The notes under the pieces were generated by a model that was given only the letters and a program-made list of their open reading frames with translations, was not told the origin of the DNA and did not search any database. The translations under genes and the position numbers were made by a program. A stretch of DNA of 20,716 nt from Chloroflexota bacterium (GTDB taxonomy: Bacteria; Chloroflexota; Dehalococcoidia; UBA3495), in NCBI GenBank assembly GCA_022563275.1, contig JADFNR010000059.1, positions 1 through 20,716 on the forward strand, given 5' to 3'. Positions 1 to 7,235 of this stretch are shown in pieces. How positions within the stretch are numbered: the first letter of the stretch is position 1; every line of letters begins with the position of its first letter.

Positions 1-2
1 CA

Positions 3-755
3 TTGGTGGACATCGTGGCCCGGCTGCGCGCGCCCGGCGGCTGCCCTTGGGACCGGGAGCAGACCCACGACTCCCTGAAGCGCAATCTACTGGAAGAGTC
101 TTACGAGGTTATCGAGGCCATCGACCAGGGCGACCCCGCCGTCCTCTCCGAGGAGCTTGGCGACCTGATGGTCCAGATCGCTTTCCACGCCGACATCGCA
201 CGGGAGGCTGGCGAATTTCAGCTTGAGGACGTGCTGCGCAAGATCAACGGCAAGTTGGTCCGCCGCCACCCCCATGTATTCGCCGGTGGGCATGCCGAGG
301 ACGCCCGGGAGGTGGAGCGGAACTGGGAACAGATCAAGGCGCAAGAACGCCAGGCCAAGGGGGAAAGCAGGTCGCCCGTTGAGGGGATCCCCATCGGCCT
401 CCCGGCCCTGGCCTATGCTCAGTTGATGCAGGACCGGGTGGGCAAAGCGGGATTCGAGTGGGACGATGTCTCAGGCGTGCTGGATAAGATCATTGAGGAG
501 GTGGCCGAGTTCAAAGCGGCCGTCACCCCGGAAGAAAAGGCCCATGAACTGGGCGACCTGCTGTTCTCCATGGTCAACCTGACCCGCTGGGCCGGCGCCC
601 ACGCCGAGGATGTCCTGCGTCAGGCCAACCAGCGCTTTGGCAAACGTTACCTCCAGATGGAAAAGCTGGCTGTCGAGCGGGGTCTCGACTTCGACGCCCT
701 ACCCCTGGGTCAAAAAGAGGAACTCTGGCAGGAAGCCAAACGGATGGTGGGTTAG
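3..755 (+). CDS. mazG: Nucleoside triphosphate pyrophosphohydrolase MazG (5' end outside window)
   Basis: MazG hydrolyses (d)NTPs to NMP and pyrophosphate in the cytoplasm, cleaning the nucleotide pool. Both MazG domains are visible. The first has E31, E32 and E35 followed by E51 and D54 (EExxE...ExxD) just after the family signature GGCPWDREQTH. The second repeats the pattern at E165, E166, E169 and E182, D185. The C-terminal RAxKRF-like stretch and the ending match the two-domain E. coli type. The readable frame starts with TTG at base 3, but known MazG proteins carry about ten more residues before this point, or a fused methylase domain. The true start is therefore probably upstream of the window. 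The stop is TAG at 753-755, 11 bp from the stop of a convergent gene. Family assignment is secure; only the N-terminus is open. Confidence 0.93.
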   Translation: MVDIVARLRAPGGCPWDREQTHDSLKRNLLEESYEVIEAIDQGDPAVLSEELGDLMVQIAFHADIAREAGEFQLEDVLRKINGKLVRRHPHVFAGGHAEDAREVERNWEQIKAQERQAKGESRSPVEGIPIGLPALAYAQLMQDRVGKAGFEWDDVSGVLDKIIEEVAEFKAAVTPEEKAHELGDLLFSMVNLTRWAGAHAEDVLRQANQRFGKRYLQMEKLAVERGLDFDALPLGQKEELWQEAKRMVG

Positions 756-766
756 TCAGCCGGCTG

Positions 767-2020
767 CTACTCGTGGGGTATCAGGGGCGTGATGGTGAAA
801 ACCAGCGCCTTCCACCTCGAAGCCGGACCATCTCCACGTATCTTCGCCGAGAGGACGCGTCCCTTGACGCTGATCATCGACTCTTCCAGCCCTCCCATCC
901 ACGCCTGTAGGTCCGCGTTGTCAGAGAGGCGTCGCTCCAGCCTCTGCTTATTTTCTGCCGCTGTTTGCGCGTCGCTGTGCACCAGGGCCAATGCCAGGTA
1001 CGGCCCGGTGTCGTCATGTCCCGGCCCAGTGCTGAACGTCAGATAGGGCAGGAGTAAAGAAGAACCGCCGATCTCGGCGATCAGATTTTCTTGGAAATCG
1101 GGCACGACACCGAAAGTGAAGGTAGAGTTGGCGTCTGGCTCCGCGCCGACCTTTTGGGTGCGGTCGGTGAAGAACGCCGCATAGGTATCCAGACTCGACA
1201 TAGCTTGGCCCAAGAGACGGAATTCATCTGCGTCAGCCAGGGACCGACCGACCCCGGCCCTGGCATCGATCAATGCCTTCATGCCCGGCGTCTCCACGGT
1301 CCGGTAAACGTACTCGCTGGCAACTGCGATGCGGCCGCCTCGTCCCAGGTGATCGAAAGCCGGCGGCCCATTCCGCCCCCTTAGGTTCCCCTGATGGTCC
1401 CCGCCCCATGAGTAGAACGAGACACCGTTGTGGGTCACGATGTCCGGCGGCGGGCACTCGGAGCAAGCATCCAGCGCTTGGGCGGTTGCGGCGGGGTCGA
1501 AGCGCCCAAACGCAACCTCCAATATGGAGGGGATGACACCGGCTTCCACGCTCTGGTCAACGTTCCTGCCGTCGAAGGCGAGGAATTCCCTTCGGGGATG
1601 GTCGAAAACGTCCCGGCTCATGCCGGTGATGAACGGAGCCTCAGCAGTGTAAACCTTGATCTTGGTTGGGTCCGGTTCCTGACCATCTCTGACGACACTA
1701 TCGATGGCATACTGTATCAAGACTGGATATTCTTCGTCGGGACCGGCAGGAGAAAGCCCGAGCAGATCCCGGACTGCGGCGTAATCATTGATCATCACCG
1801 ACTGGCGGGTGTCCGGCGTGTCGGGAATCCCGGCCAGGAGATTTCCGAAGAAGGAGAGCTCTGCGGGTGGTGAGGCAGTGGGCGGTATGGCAGTGGGTGG
1901 TGTGGCAGTGGGTGCGCTGGCCGGGGCGACCGTGACTTCGCCTCCGCCGCATGCCGCCAACACCGAGATGAGCGCCAAAAACCCGATTCCCGCAATGGTC
2001 GTCCGGCCGAAATCCCACAT
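767..2020 (-). CDS. Secreted lipoprotein of unknown function
   Basis: This is a predicted lipoprotein of 417 residues. The N-terminus has a hydrophobic signal segment and a lipobox L-A-A-C with Cys24, followed by GGG and a Pro/Thr/Ala linker (about residues 30-50). Such a linker is typical of lipoproteins that hold a domain away from the membrane. The rest is a mixed globular domain that I do not recognise; it contains two close cysteines (Cys-Ser-Glu-Cys) near its middle. I chose the ATG at 2020 because GGAG lies 6 nt upstream. A GTG 12 nt further upstream is in frame but lacks a comparable site. The gene converges on mazG and is transcribed after the S49 peptidase (33 bp gap), so the two may share a transcript. 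Function is unknown. Confidence 0.8.
   Translation of the reverse strand: MWDFGRTTIAGIGFLALISVLAACGGGEVTVAPASAPTATPPTAIPPTASPPAELSFFGNLLAGIPDTPDTRQSVMINDYAAVRDLLGLSPAGPDEEYPVLIQYAIDSVVRDGQEPDPTKIKVYTAEAPFITGMSRDVFDHPRREFLAFDGRNVDQSVEAGVIPSILEVAFGRFDPAATAQALDACSECPPPDIVTHNGVSFYSWGGDHQGNLRGRNGPPAFDHLGRGGRIAVASEYVYRTVETPGMKALIDARAGVGRSLADADEFRLLGQAMSSLDTYAAFFTDRTQKVGAEPDANSTFTFGVVPDFQENLIAEIGGSSLLLPYLTFSTGPGHDDTGPYLALALVHSDAQTAAENKQRLERRLSDNADLQAWMGGLEESMISVKGRVLSAKIRGDGPASRWKALVFTITPLIPHE
1874..1918 (-). repeat. Three 15-bp tandem repeats encoding a TPP-A linker
   Basis: Three in-frame 15-bp units beginning GGCAGTGGG on the plus strand (1874, 1889, 1904) encode the Thr-Ala-x-Pro-Pro repeat of the lipoprotein linker. 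As a multiple of three, copy-number change would lengthen or shorten the tether without breaking the frame. Confidence 0.7.
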
Positions 2021-2053
2021 ACCCCTCTCCACTTGCCGGTCAGACCATGTTGG

Positions 2054-2896
2054 TTAACCGGATGCGCCTGGGTAGTCACCTGCGATGTATCCAGGCTCCA
2101 GGTAGTATACCCCTCCGGTAAGCAACCTTTGCAACCCTTCAGCGAGTATATTCCCCCCGCTTTGCTGCCCGATGCCGGAGCGGCCCAACAGCCGCTGGGA
2201 CAGACTGCGCCTGGGGCGTATCCACCGGGGCGTGGGTCTGCAATTTCCGGCTTCGGCGACGGCCTCCAGCGCATCTCTGAAATCGCCGATCTCATCCACC
2301 AGCCCCAGGCCGATGCCTCGTTGGGCGGTCATGATTTCACCCGTGGCAATCTCCCGGACTGCCGTCTCCTCCAGGGAGCGTCCCCTGGCCACCACCGCCA
2401 CGAAGTTGTCGAAGATCTCGTTGATCAGTTCCTGGAACTTGGCCGACTCTTGGTCGGTGGGACTGCGCCAGAATCCGGTCATGTCCTTGAATTCCCCGCT
2501 CTTGTACACCGAGAATTCCACGCCCACCTTGGACAGCAATTGTTCCAACACGGGGCGGAGATAGATCACGCCGATGGACCCGACCAATGCCGTGGGCAGG
2601 GCGTAGACCTTGCTGGCGGCGCAGGCCAGGTAGTACCCGCCCGAGGCGCCCATCCCACGCACGTAGGCGTAGACCGGCTTCTCCTCGGCCACTCGCTGTA
2701 TGGCCCGGTAAAGGACCTCGGAGCCGGTGGCCGACCCACCCGGAGAGTCGATGTCCAACAACAGGGCCCGCAAGCGCGGATTTCTGGCCACGGCATCGAT
2801 CAACCGCGAATATTCCGGTATCTTCACGTGGGAACCGATAACCCCATGTATCTCGATCACGGCTACGCCGGAGCGCCGTCTGAATCTGAGGGGCAT
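2054..2896 (-). CDS. sppA: Signal peptide peptidase SppA-type (S49) serine protease
   Basis: S49 proteases degrade leftover signal peptides and membrane peptides using a Ser-Lys dyad. In this 280-residue protein the nucleophile is Ser85 in GMGASGGYY. The likely general base is Lys137 in KSGEFKDM, 52 residues later, the same spacing as Ser147/Lys199 in Bacillus subtilis SppA; Lys132 lies close by. DIDSPGG (about 48-54) and GSIGV (about 106-110) are further family motifs. The length fits the short, one-domain SppA form. The start is the ATG at 2896 because AAGGAG lies 9 nt upstream; the frame is open 43 codons further but those lack a ribosome site. No transmembrane segment or signal peptide is visible with either start, which is unusual, since the family normally has an N-terminal anchor. 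The C-terminal tail is basic. Confidence 0.88.
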   Translation of the reverse strand: MPLRFRRRSGVAVIEIHGVIGSHVKIPEYSRLIDAVARNPRLRALLLDIDSPGGSATGSEVLYRAIQRVAEEKPVYAYVRGMGASGGYYLACAASKVYALPTALVGSIGVIYLRPVLEQLLSKVGVEFSVYKSGEFKDMTGFWRSPTDQESAKFQELINEIFDNFVAVVARGRSLEETAVREIATGEIMTAQRGIGLGLVDEIGDFRDALEAVAEAGNCRPTPRWIRPRRSLSQRLLGRSGIGQQSGGNILAEGLQRLLTGGVYYLEPGYIAGDYPGASG

Positions 2897-3072
2897 GGCA
2901 GCTTTCTCCTTGATTGAGTCGGCCCAATTGTACTTTATCTGCCTCGGTCGGGGAGCCGCCTGATATAGAAGAGCCGGATCCGCCACGATGGTTGTCGAAA
3001 TGAATAAGCCGTCGGGGTAAGACACCTGCCCATGGATGCCCTGACGGGTAGGAGCGTGGTTTACGAATGCCA

Positions 3073-3094
3073 GGGCGGGTTAAAAACGCCGCCC
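3073..3094. repeat. Short palindromic repeat GGGCGG...CCGCCC
   Basis: GGGCGG (3073-3078) and CCGCCC (3089-3094) form a 6-bp stem around an A-rich loop. The right arm runs into CCGCCCCTAC (3089-3098), a 10-mer that recurs exactly at 7643-7652. Confidence 0.5.
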
Positions 3095-3143
3095 CTACAT
3101 GGCGCAAGAATCCCTTGATTCCAATGTTGGTCGGAATGACGTA

Positions 3144-3174
3144 GGGGGCGCCGCCGGCAAACAGCAGCGCCCCC
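3144..3174 (-). terminator. GC-rich hairpin after the binding-fold gene
   Basis: GGGGGCGC (3144-3151) and GCGCCCCC (3167-3174) are perfect 8-bp arms around a 15-nt loop, 30 bp past the stop of the minus-strand gene. There is no T-run on either side. It could be a rho-independent-like end, an mRNA 3' stabiliser or simply a palindromic repeat. Confidence 0.4.
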
Positions 3175-3204
3175 CAATGTTCCTGGTCAGGTCTTGGCGT
3201 TGAA

Positions 3205-4125
3205 CTAGTCGTCGGCCGCGACCGGTTCAGCGCCCCGGTTGTCCACGAAATCGGCGGCGCAAACGGAGGCGTTAAGCAGGTCCCAGCGCACCATCCAATT
3301 GTAAGTGTCTTCCAACTGCTCTTCGGTGTAGGGCCGTGGATGAGCGTAACGCAGGCGGGGCAGGTGGAAGTCGTCCACGGTGAGACCGCCCCATTCGGCA
3401 GCCGCCTCCACGAACTTGGGTTGTTCGATCAGGTAGTGCAAGAACCGTTTCTTGTCCGAGTTGATCAGGTCCACCGCCTTGGAGACAGCCCGGTTGATGG
3501 CGGCGAAGGTTTCGTCATCCATGTTGTCGCTGGCGTTCTCCGCGCCCAGGTAGTGGCCTTCGCAGACCGCCCGGCAGCCGTTCTTCTCAGCCAGGGCGAT
3601 CCAAGGCTCCATCAGCATGGCGGCATCGACCTCCCCGCTCATCATGGCCTCGAACCGGTAGCGGGGGCTTCCGTAATGCAGCAGATTGATCTTCTTCGCC
3701 GGAATGTAACCCTCCAGCAGCCGCAACGCGGTGTAATGGGAGCCGGCGTGGAACTGGACGGCGATGGGCTTATTGGCCAATGAACTGGGGTAGTAATGGT
3801 CGGATTCCGCCCTGACCATCAACGCCTGACTGGCCACGGCGGACCGCAGCCCAATCACCTTGGCGCCCTGTTTGCTCTCGTAGGCCCGACGGACCTGACC
3901 CTCTTCTCAAGCCCGGTAGATGGCGACTTGCTGGTCCTCGAAAGGCGTGTGGCCCAGGATCGGATCGACCTCATTCGGATCGGTGGTATGCTGGTCAACC
4001 TTCACGGCGATGGACTCGACAAACTCCATGTCGATGCCTTCTTCCGTGAAGAAGCCCTCATCCTTGGCCACGAACCAAGGGAGACTGAAAACCGCGCCGC
4101 TGGTTTCGCTCACTACCTTTTTCAT
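3205..4125 (-). CDS. NMT1/SsuA-like substrate-binding-fold protein with one in-frame TGA; candidate selenoprotein
   Basis: Two open segments, 4125-3910 and 3906-3205, lie in the same frame and are separated only by a TGA at 3909-3907. Read through, they give 306 residues with the unknown residue at position 73 (context IYRA-x-EEGQVRR). The N-terminal part (SLPWFVAKDEGFFTEEGID) and the later part (AVQFHAGSHYTALRLLEGYI, then AAMLMEPWIALAE) are typical of the NMT1/THI5/SsuA periplasmic-binding fold. The whole length is right for a complete family member. The start is the ATG at 4125 with AAGG 9 nt upstream; a GTG at 4131 is possible. No signal peptide or lipobox is present, and no permease or ATPase gene is near. 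No other lesion is visible, and a hairpin sits 10 nt after the TGA. Selenocysteine insertion is my preferred reading. A fresh nonsense mutation or a sequence error is the alternative. Confidence 0.7.
3882..3909 (-). promoter_or_regulatory. Candidate bacterial SECIS element following the in-frame TGA
   Basis: Reading the minus strand, TGA (3909-3907) is followed by 10 nt and then AGGTCC-GTC-GGGCCT (3896-3882). This is a 6-bp stem with one G-U pair and a loop starting G-U. In E. coli fdhF the SelB-binding upper stem-loop starts 11 nt after the UGA and shows G-U in its loop. The stem here is shorter and I see no clear bulged U, so the match is suggestive only. Confidence 0.45.
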
Positions 4126-4263
4126 AGCCACCAGCCTTATCTCTCGTTTCTAATAAATGTTGTCTGAGTTACGCGGCGAGTTTACCACAGCCTGTATCCT
4201 TGGTCGAACCTCGGCCTGGCCCGCCATGCCGTTGATTTTGTGCCTGGCCCACGCCTAATATCC

Positions 4264-4292
4264 TTGACAGCGATGGGGGCCTGACTTAGTAT
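4264..4292 (+). promoter_or_regulatory. Sigma70-like promoter of the first LLM gene
   Basis: A perfect -35 box TTGACA (4264-4269), a 17-nt spacer and a -10 box TAGTAT (4287-4292, 4 of 6 consensus bases) lie about 80 bp before the start of the plus-strand LLM oxidoreductase. The predicted leader is about 75 nt. Confidence 0.6.
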
Positions 4293-4373
4293 CAGCCCGT
4301 ATCGAAGCCCAAGTGAAAACCCCGCGTGGAAGCCTGCCAATCAGGCCGTTCGCCAGCGGCGAAAGGAGTGCCC

Positions 4374-5453
4374 ATGGAATTCGGACTGTTCATGATGCCG
4401 CTGCATCCACCCCACCGCAGCTACGCTGATTCTTACGACCGCGACCTGGACCTGATTGTAAAAGCTGACCAACTTGGCTACACCGAAGCTTGGATCGGCG
4501 AGCACGTCACGGAACGGTGGGAGAACGCCCCCTGTCCCGACCTGCTCATCGCCAAAGCGTCGGCAATGACCGAGAACATCATCTTCGGCACCGGTGTCAC
4601 TCTGCTGGCCATTCACAACCCCGTTGACCTGGCCCACCGGCTGGCCATGCTGGACCACCTGTGCCGCGGCCGGTTCTACTGGGGCATCGGCACCCGGGCC
4701 ATACCCACGGACCTGGAGCTTTACGGCCTGGACGCCAGCGACCGTCAGGCCGTGGGAGAGCGCTCGATGGAGGTGCTGGATGTTGTGCTGAAGATCTGGG
4801 CGAACGAGGGCAAGTTTGAACATCACGGCAAGTATTTCGACATCTCAGCCCCCGAGTTGGACCCCGTCAAGGAACGGGGCCTGTACATGAAACCCTTCCA
4901 GCTCCCCCACCCGCCCATCAGCGCCGCCGCCACCACCATTCGCTCCGATTCGATGAAGAACGCGGGAGCCAATGGGTGGATACCAATGAGCAGCCCCACT
5001 CTATCGGTCCCCAACCTAGTCGGCCATTGGGAAGTGTTCTCAGACGGAGCAACCGGCGCCGGCCGCACCCCTGACCGGGGCCAATGGCGCATCGCCCGGG
5101 ACGTTTTGGTGGCGTCCACGGCCCAGGAGGCCAGGGAACGGGCCAACGCTGTCTTGGTGCGCAACTACCAGGTACACCAGCAGCCCAACCGCCAGGCCAG
5201 CCTGTTGGCCGGTTCCAAGACCGACCCCAACCTCCCCGACGAGGCCATCGACGTCGAATACCTGATGGACAACATCTGGATAGTGGGCGACCCCGAGGAG
5301 TGCGCCGGCCAGATCCGAAAGATCTACGGGGAGGTGGGCGGTTTCGGCACGCTGCTGACCGTCACCCAGGACCCCGACGACCACCAATGGCAGCATGAGT
5401 GCCTGGAACTTCTCAAAAATGACGTAGGCCCCAGGATCGCCGATTTGGGATAA
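4374..5453 (+). CDS. LLM-class flavin/F420-dependent oxidoreductase
   Basis: This is a 359-residue bacterial luciferase-like (TIM-barrel) oxidoreductase. Family signs are the N-terminal strand MEFGLFMMP, the segment ADQLGYTEAWIGEHVTE, GTGVTLLAIHNPVDLAHRLAMLD with the following GRFYWGIGTR, and the C-terminal IVGDPEECAGQIR. These proteins use FMNH2 or F420 for monooxygenation or hydride transfer. The sequence does not tell me which cofactor or substrate applies. The start at the ATG 4374 is supported by AAAGGAG 5 nt upstream; the frame is open a little further 5' but without a site. It has its own strong promoter and converges with a second LLM gene 133 bp away. The two LLM proteins differ clearly in sequence, so this is not a recent duplication. 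Confidence 0.9.
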   Translation: MEFGLFMMPLHPPHRSYADSYDRDLDLIVKADQLGYTEAWIGEHVTERWENAPCPDLLIAKASAMTENIIFGTGVTLLAIHNPVDLAHRLAMLDHLCRGRFYWGIGTRAIPTDLELYGLDASDRQAVGERSMEVLDVVLKIWANEGKFEHHGKYFDISAPELDPVKERGLYMKPFQLPHPPISAAATTIRSDSMKNAGANGWIPMSSPTLSVPNLVGHWEVFSDGATGAGRTPDRGQWRIARDVLVASTAQEARERANAVLVRNYQVHQQPNRQASLLAGSKTDPNLPDEAIDVEYLMDNIWIVGDPEECAGQIRKIYGEVGGFGTLLTVTQDPDDHQWQHECLELLKNDVGPRIADLG

Positions 5454-5586
5454 CGACCAGGTCCGCCCACAAGCGTAGGAACATCCCGATTCCATCGGAA
5501 CCGTGCCCTTCTTGTCTGTAAAGCGGTCTCCTCGGGCCCCAGAATGACAGGCGATTCACAAGACCAGCAGGTATCAGGGCCTGGAC

Positions 5587-6783
5587 TTAGCCCAGGGGGC
5601 ACTCGGGCGCGGCCTGGGCGTCGCCGCTGCGGAACTCGGGTATCACGTGTTTGCCGAACATCTCGATGGACTTCATCACGTCCTTATGACCCACGGTTTC
5701 GGTGGCCATCAGGAACTGGAGCTCGTCCACGCCCGTGGCCTCATGGAGCTTGGCGCCTTTGATGCAGGCCTCCGGGTCTCCGGCCACGATTATGCCCCGG
5801 TCCGCCATGGTCTCGGCGTCGAATTCCTCCCAGATCTTCTGGGCCAAGGCCCCGCCGCCCGACAGGTCGAAATTGGTGGCCGAGTTGCCGTCGGCGCCGG
5901 ATGAGGTCTCCTTAACGTCGATGTACCGGGAGAAATTCTGCACCAGGTGTTCGGGGATGCCGCCCCACTGCTCCAGCAGACGCTGGTAGATGTCCTTCTG
6001 GTCTTGGACGTAGGGCCGCCCCGGTCCGAAGAAGGTCTTCAGTGATTGGGCCGATAGTTCCTGGGTAGCCTTGTTGTCCTCGCCGCACAGGCCGAAGCAG
6101 GAGTTCAGCCACTGGTTGTTGACGAAGGCGCCCACCGGATCGGCCTCTTTGATGGCGGTTTTGTATTTCTTTATCTCCGGCTCCAAGACCGAGGGCGCGT
6201 TCACGCCCAAAGCCATGACCCCGATACCCTTTTGAGCGGCGATCTCATAGGTTGACGACTGCAAGGCCGCCACCCAGATGGGTGGGTGAGGCTTCTGGTA
6301 TGGCTTGGGCAGCACCTGGCGGGGAGGCACGTTCCAGAACTTGCCCTCGAATTCGAAATAATCCGACTGCCAGATCTTGGGAATCATGCCCAGGGCCTCG
6401 TCCCACATCTCGCGTGTGTTGCGGGGGTCGATGCCCATGCCCAACTGTTCGTATGGGGCCGAGCGTCCGGTGCCGAACTCAACGCGGCCGTGGGACAGTT
6501 GGTCCACCATGGCCACCCGTTCCGCCACCCGGACCGGGTGGTGGTAGGGGAGGATCACCACGCCGAAGCCCAGGTGTATGCGCTTGGTCAGCCGGCTGAG
6601 CGCGCCGAATATGACCTCGGGACAGGGAGACTCGGAGAAGGTTGTCAGGAAGTGGTGTTCCACGAACCAGACGGAGTCGAACCCCATCTCGTCCGCCAGG
6701 ATGCACTGTTCGATGGTTTCCTCGATGACCGCATGGTCGTCGAGCATTGGCCGTTGCATCTCGTAGGCCAGAGAGAATTTCAT
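5587..6783 (-). CDS. LLM-class flavin-dependent oxidoreductase (second, divergent member)
   Basis: This is a 398-residue luciferase-like oxidoreductase. Motifs are MKFSLAYEMQRP at the start, ADEMGFDSVWFVEHHF, the barrel stretch HLGFGVVILPYHHPVRVAER, GRVEFGTGRS and, near the C-terminus, GIIVAGDPEACIKGAKL. The EHHF and HHPVR motifs place it nearer the alkanal monooxygenase-like LLM branch than its neighbour, although substrate and cofactor remain unknown. The start is the ATG at 6783 with GAGGG 7 nt upstream; 24 further open codons upstream lack a site. The C-terminal part is slightly longer than usual, with an insert around residues 290-320 (KETSSGADGNSATN). It is convergent with the other LLM gene and divergent from the toxin-antitoxin pair. 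Confidence 0.9.
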   Translation of the reverse strand: MKFSLAYEMQRPMLDDHAVIEETIEQCILADEMGFDSVWFVEHHFLTTFSESPCPEVIFGALSRLTKRIHLGFGVVILPYHHPVRVAERVAMVDQLSHGRVEFGTGRSAPYEQLGMGIDPRNTREMWDEALGMIPKIWQSDYFEFEGKFWNVPPRQVLPKPYQKPHPPIWVAALQSSTYEIAAQKGIGVMALGVNAPSVLEPEIKKYKTAIKEADPVGAFVNNQWLNSCFGLCGEDNKATQELSAQSLKTFFGPGRPYVQDQKDIYQRLLEQWGGIPEHLVQNFSRYIDVKETSSGADGNSATNFDLSGGGALAQKIWEEFDAETMADRGIIVAGDPEACIKGAKLHEATGVDELQFLMATETVGHKDVMKSIEMFGKHVIPEFRSGDAQAAPECPLG

Positions 6784-6908
6784 GGCATCGCCCTCGATAA
6801 AAATGGGAGTGAAGAGAGTCGCGCCAATTCTAATGGCCACGCCAGGGGAGGGCAAGCACGGCGGTCAAAAGCAGCTTGCTTTGGGCTGCTGGAATGACTG
6901 GGCAGCAA

Positions 6909-6936
6909 TTGTTATACTTAGCAGTGATAGTTATAC
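6909..6936 (+). promoter_or_regulatory. Candidate promoter/operator of the vapBC-like pair
   Basis: Two GTTATAC direct repeats (6911-6917 and 6930-6936) lie 20-46 bp before the antitoxin start in a locally AT-rich patch. TTGTTA (6909), 16 nt and TTATAC (6931) could be -35/-10 boxes; TATACT (6913-6918) is a second -10 candidate. Paired repeats over the promoter would suit binding by the antitoxin, as is common for such operons. Confidence 0.35.
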
Positions 6937-6956
6937 CGAAAGGATAAAGTCATACT

Positions 6957-7235
6957 ATGGCTAATGTAGTTGGAAAGAAAGGTCAGGTCGTTATTACCAA
7001 GAAATTAAGGGACGAGCTGGGTGTGGAGCCCGGTTCGTTGACCTATCAGACGGTCGTAGATGGCCACCTAGAGATACATTTTTTCCCACCGGAGCACAAT
7101 CGGTCGTTGTTGGGGTCTCTGGCGCCTTACACGGATGTTGTGGTCCAGCCGGGTGAGGAGTGGCGCAAAGCGAAGGAAAAGGCCTGGGAGGCTGCGGCCA
7201 GCGAGAAAATGGAAAAGTTGGGCACTGGCTTGTGA
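6957..7235 (+). CDS. vapB: AbrB/VapB-family antitoxin
   Basis: This is a small 92-residue protein with an N-terminal SpoVT/AbrB swapped-hairpin DNA-binding domain (residues 1-45): VGKKGQVVITKKLRDELGVEPGS follows the family pattern of a strand, a G-Q turn, 'ITKKLR' and a Leu-Gly-Pro-Gly turn. The C-terminal half (about 55-92) is charged and helical with two Trp-containing segments (EEWRKAKEKAWEAA), expected to wrap the toxin. AGGA lies about 12 nt before the ATG. The stop TGA (7233-7235) overlaps the toxin start GTG (7232-7234) as GTGA, a classic translational-coupling arrangement. It is expected to bind and neutralise the PIN toxin and repress its own promoter. The VapB name is by pairing and fold, not by close sequence match. 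Confidence 0.8.
   Translation: MANVVGKKGQVVITKKLRDELGVEPGSLTYQTVVDGHLEIHFFPPEHNRSLLGSLAPYTDVVVQPGEEWRKAKEKAWEAAASEKMEKLGTGL

Larger units (their letters stand above)
2897..3204. other. Gene-free 308-bp stretch with hairpin repeats
   Basis: No credible coding sequence lies between the S49 peptidase start and the binding-fold gene stop. The first 15 bases hold the AAGGAG ribosome site of the peptidase. The remainder holds two GC-rich inverted repeats (about 3073-3094 and 3144-3174) and fragments such as GTAGGGG and GGAATGAC that recur in other intergenic gaps of this window. It looks like debris of small dispersed palindromic repeats. Confidence 0.6.

Noticed and set aside
1091..1873. Plus-strand frames over the first lipoprotein gene
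   Set aside because: They are antisense to a frame with a proper lipobox, linker and ribosome site; no independent support.
2033..2917. Long plus-strand frame (294 codons) over the S49 peptidase gene
   Set aside because: It is antisense to a clear peptidase with intact catalytic motifs; its Gly/His/Pro-rich composition is typical of a shadow frame in GC-rich DNA.
3205..3858. A separate 217-residue gene starting with GTG at 3858
   Set aside because: It lacks a ribosome site and would omit family sequence that continues in frame up to the TGA and beyond it into the N-terminal part.
3907..3909. TGA as a sense codon throughout the genome
   Set aside because: Several neighbouring genes end correctly at TGA, so a general reassignment would run them together or extend them past their family lengths.
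5454..5586. Terminator between the convergent LLM genes
   Set aside because: Only imperfect short inverted repeats without a T-run are visible, such as CATCCCGATTCCATCGGAA, which resembles a decayed copy of the terminator at 15635-15675.
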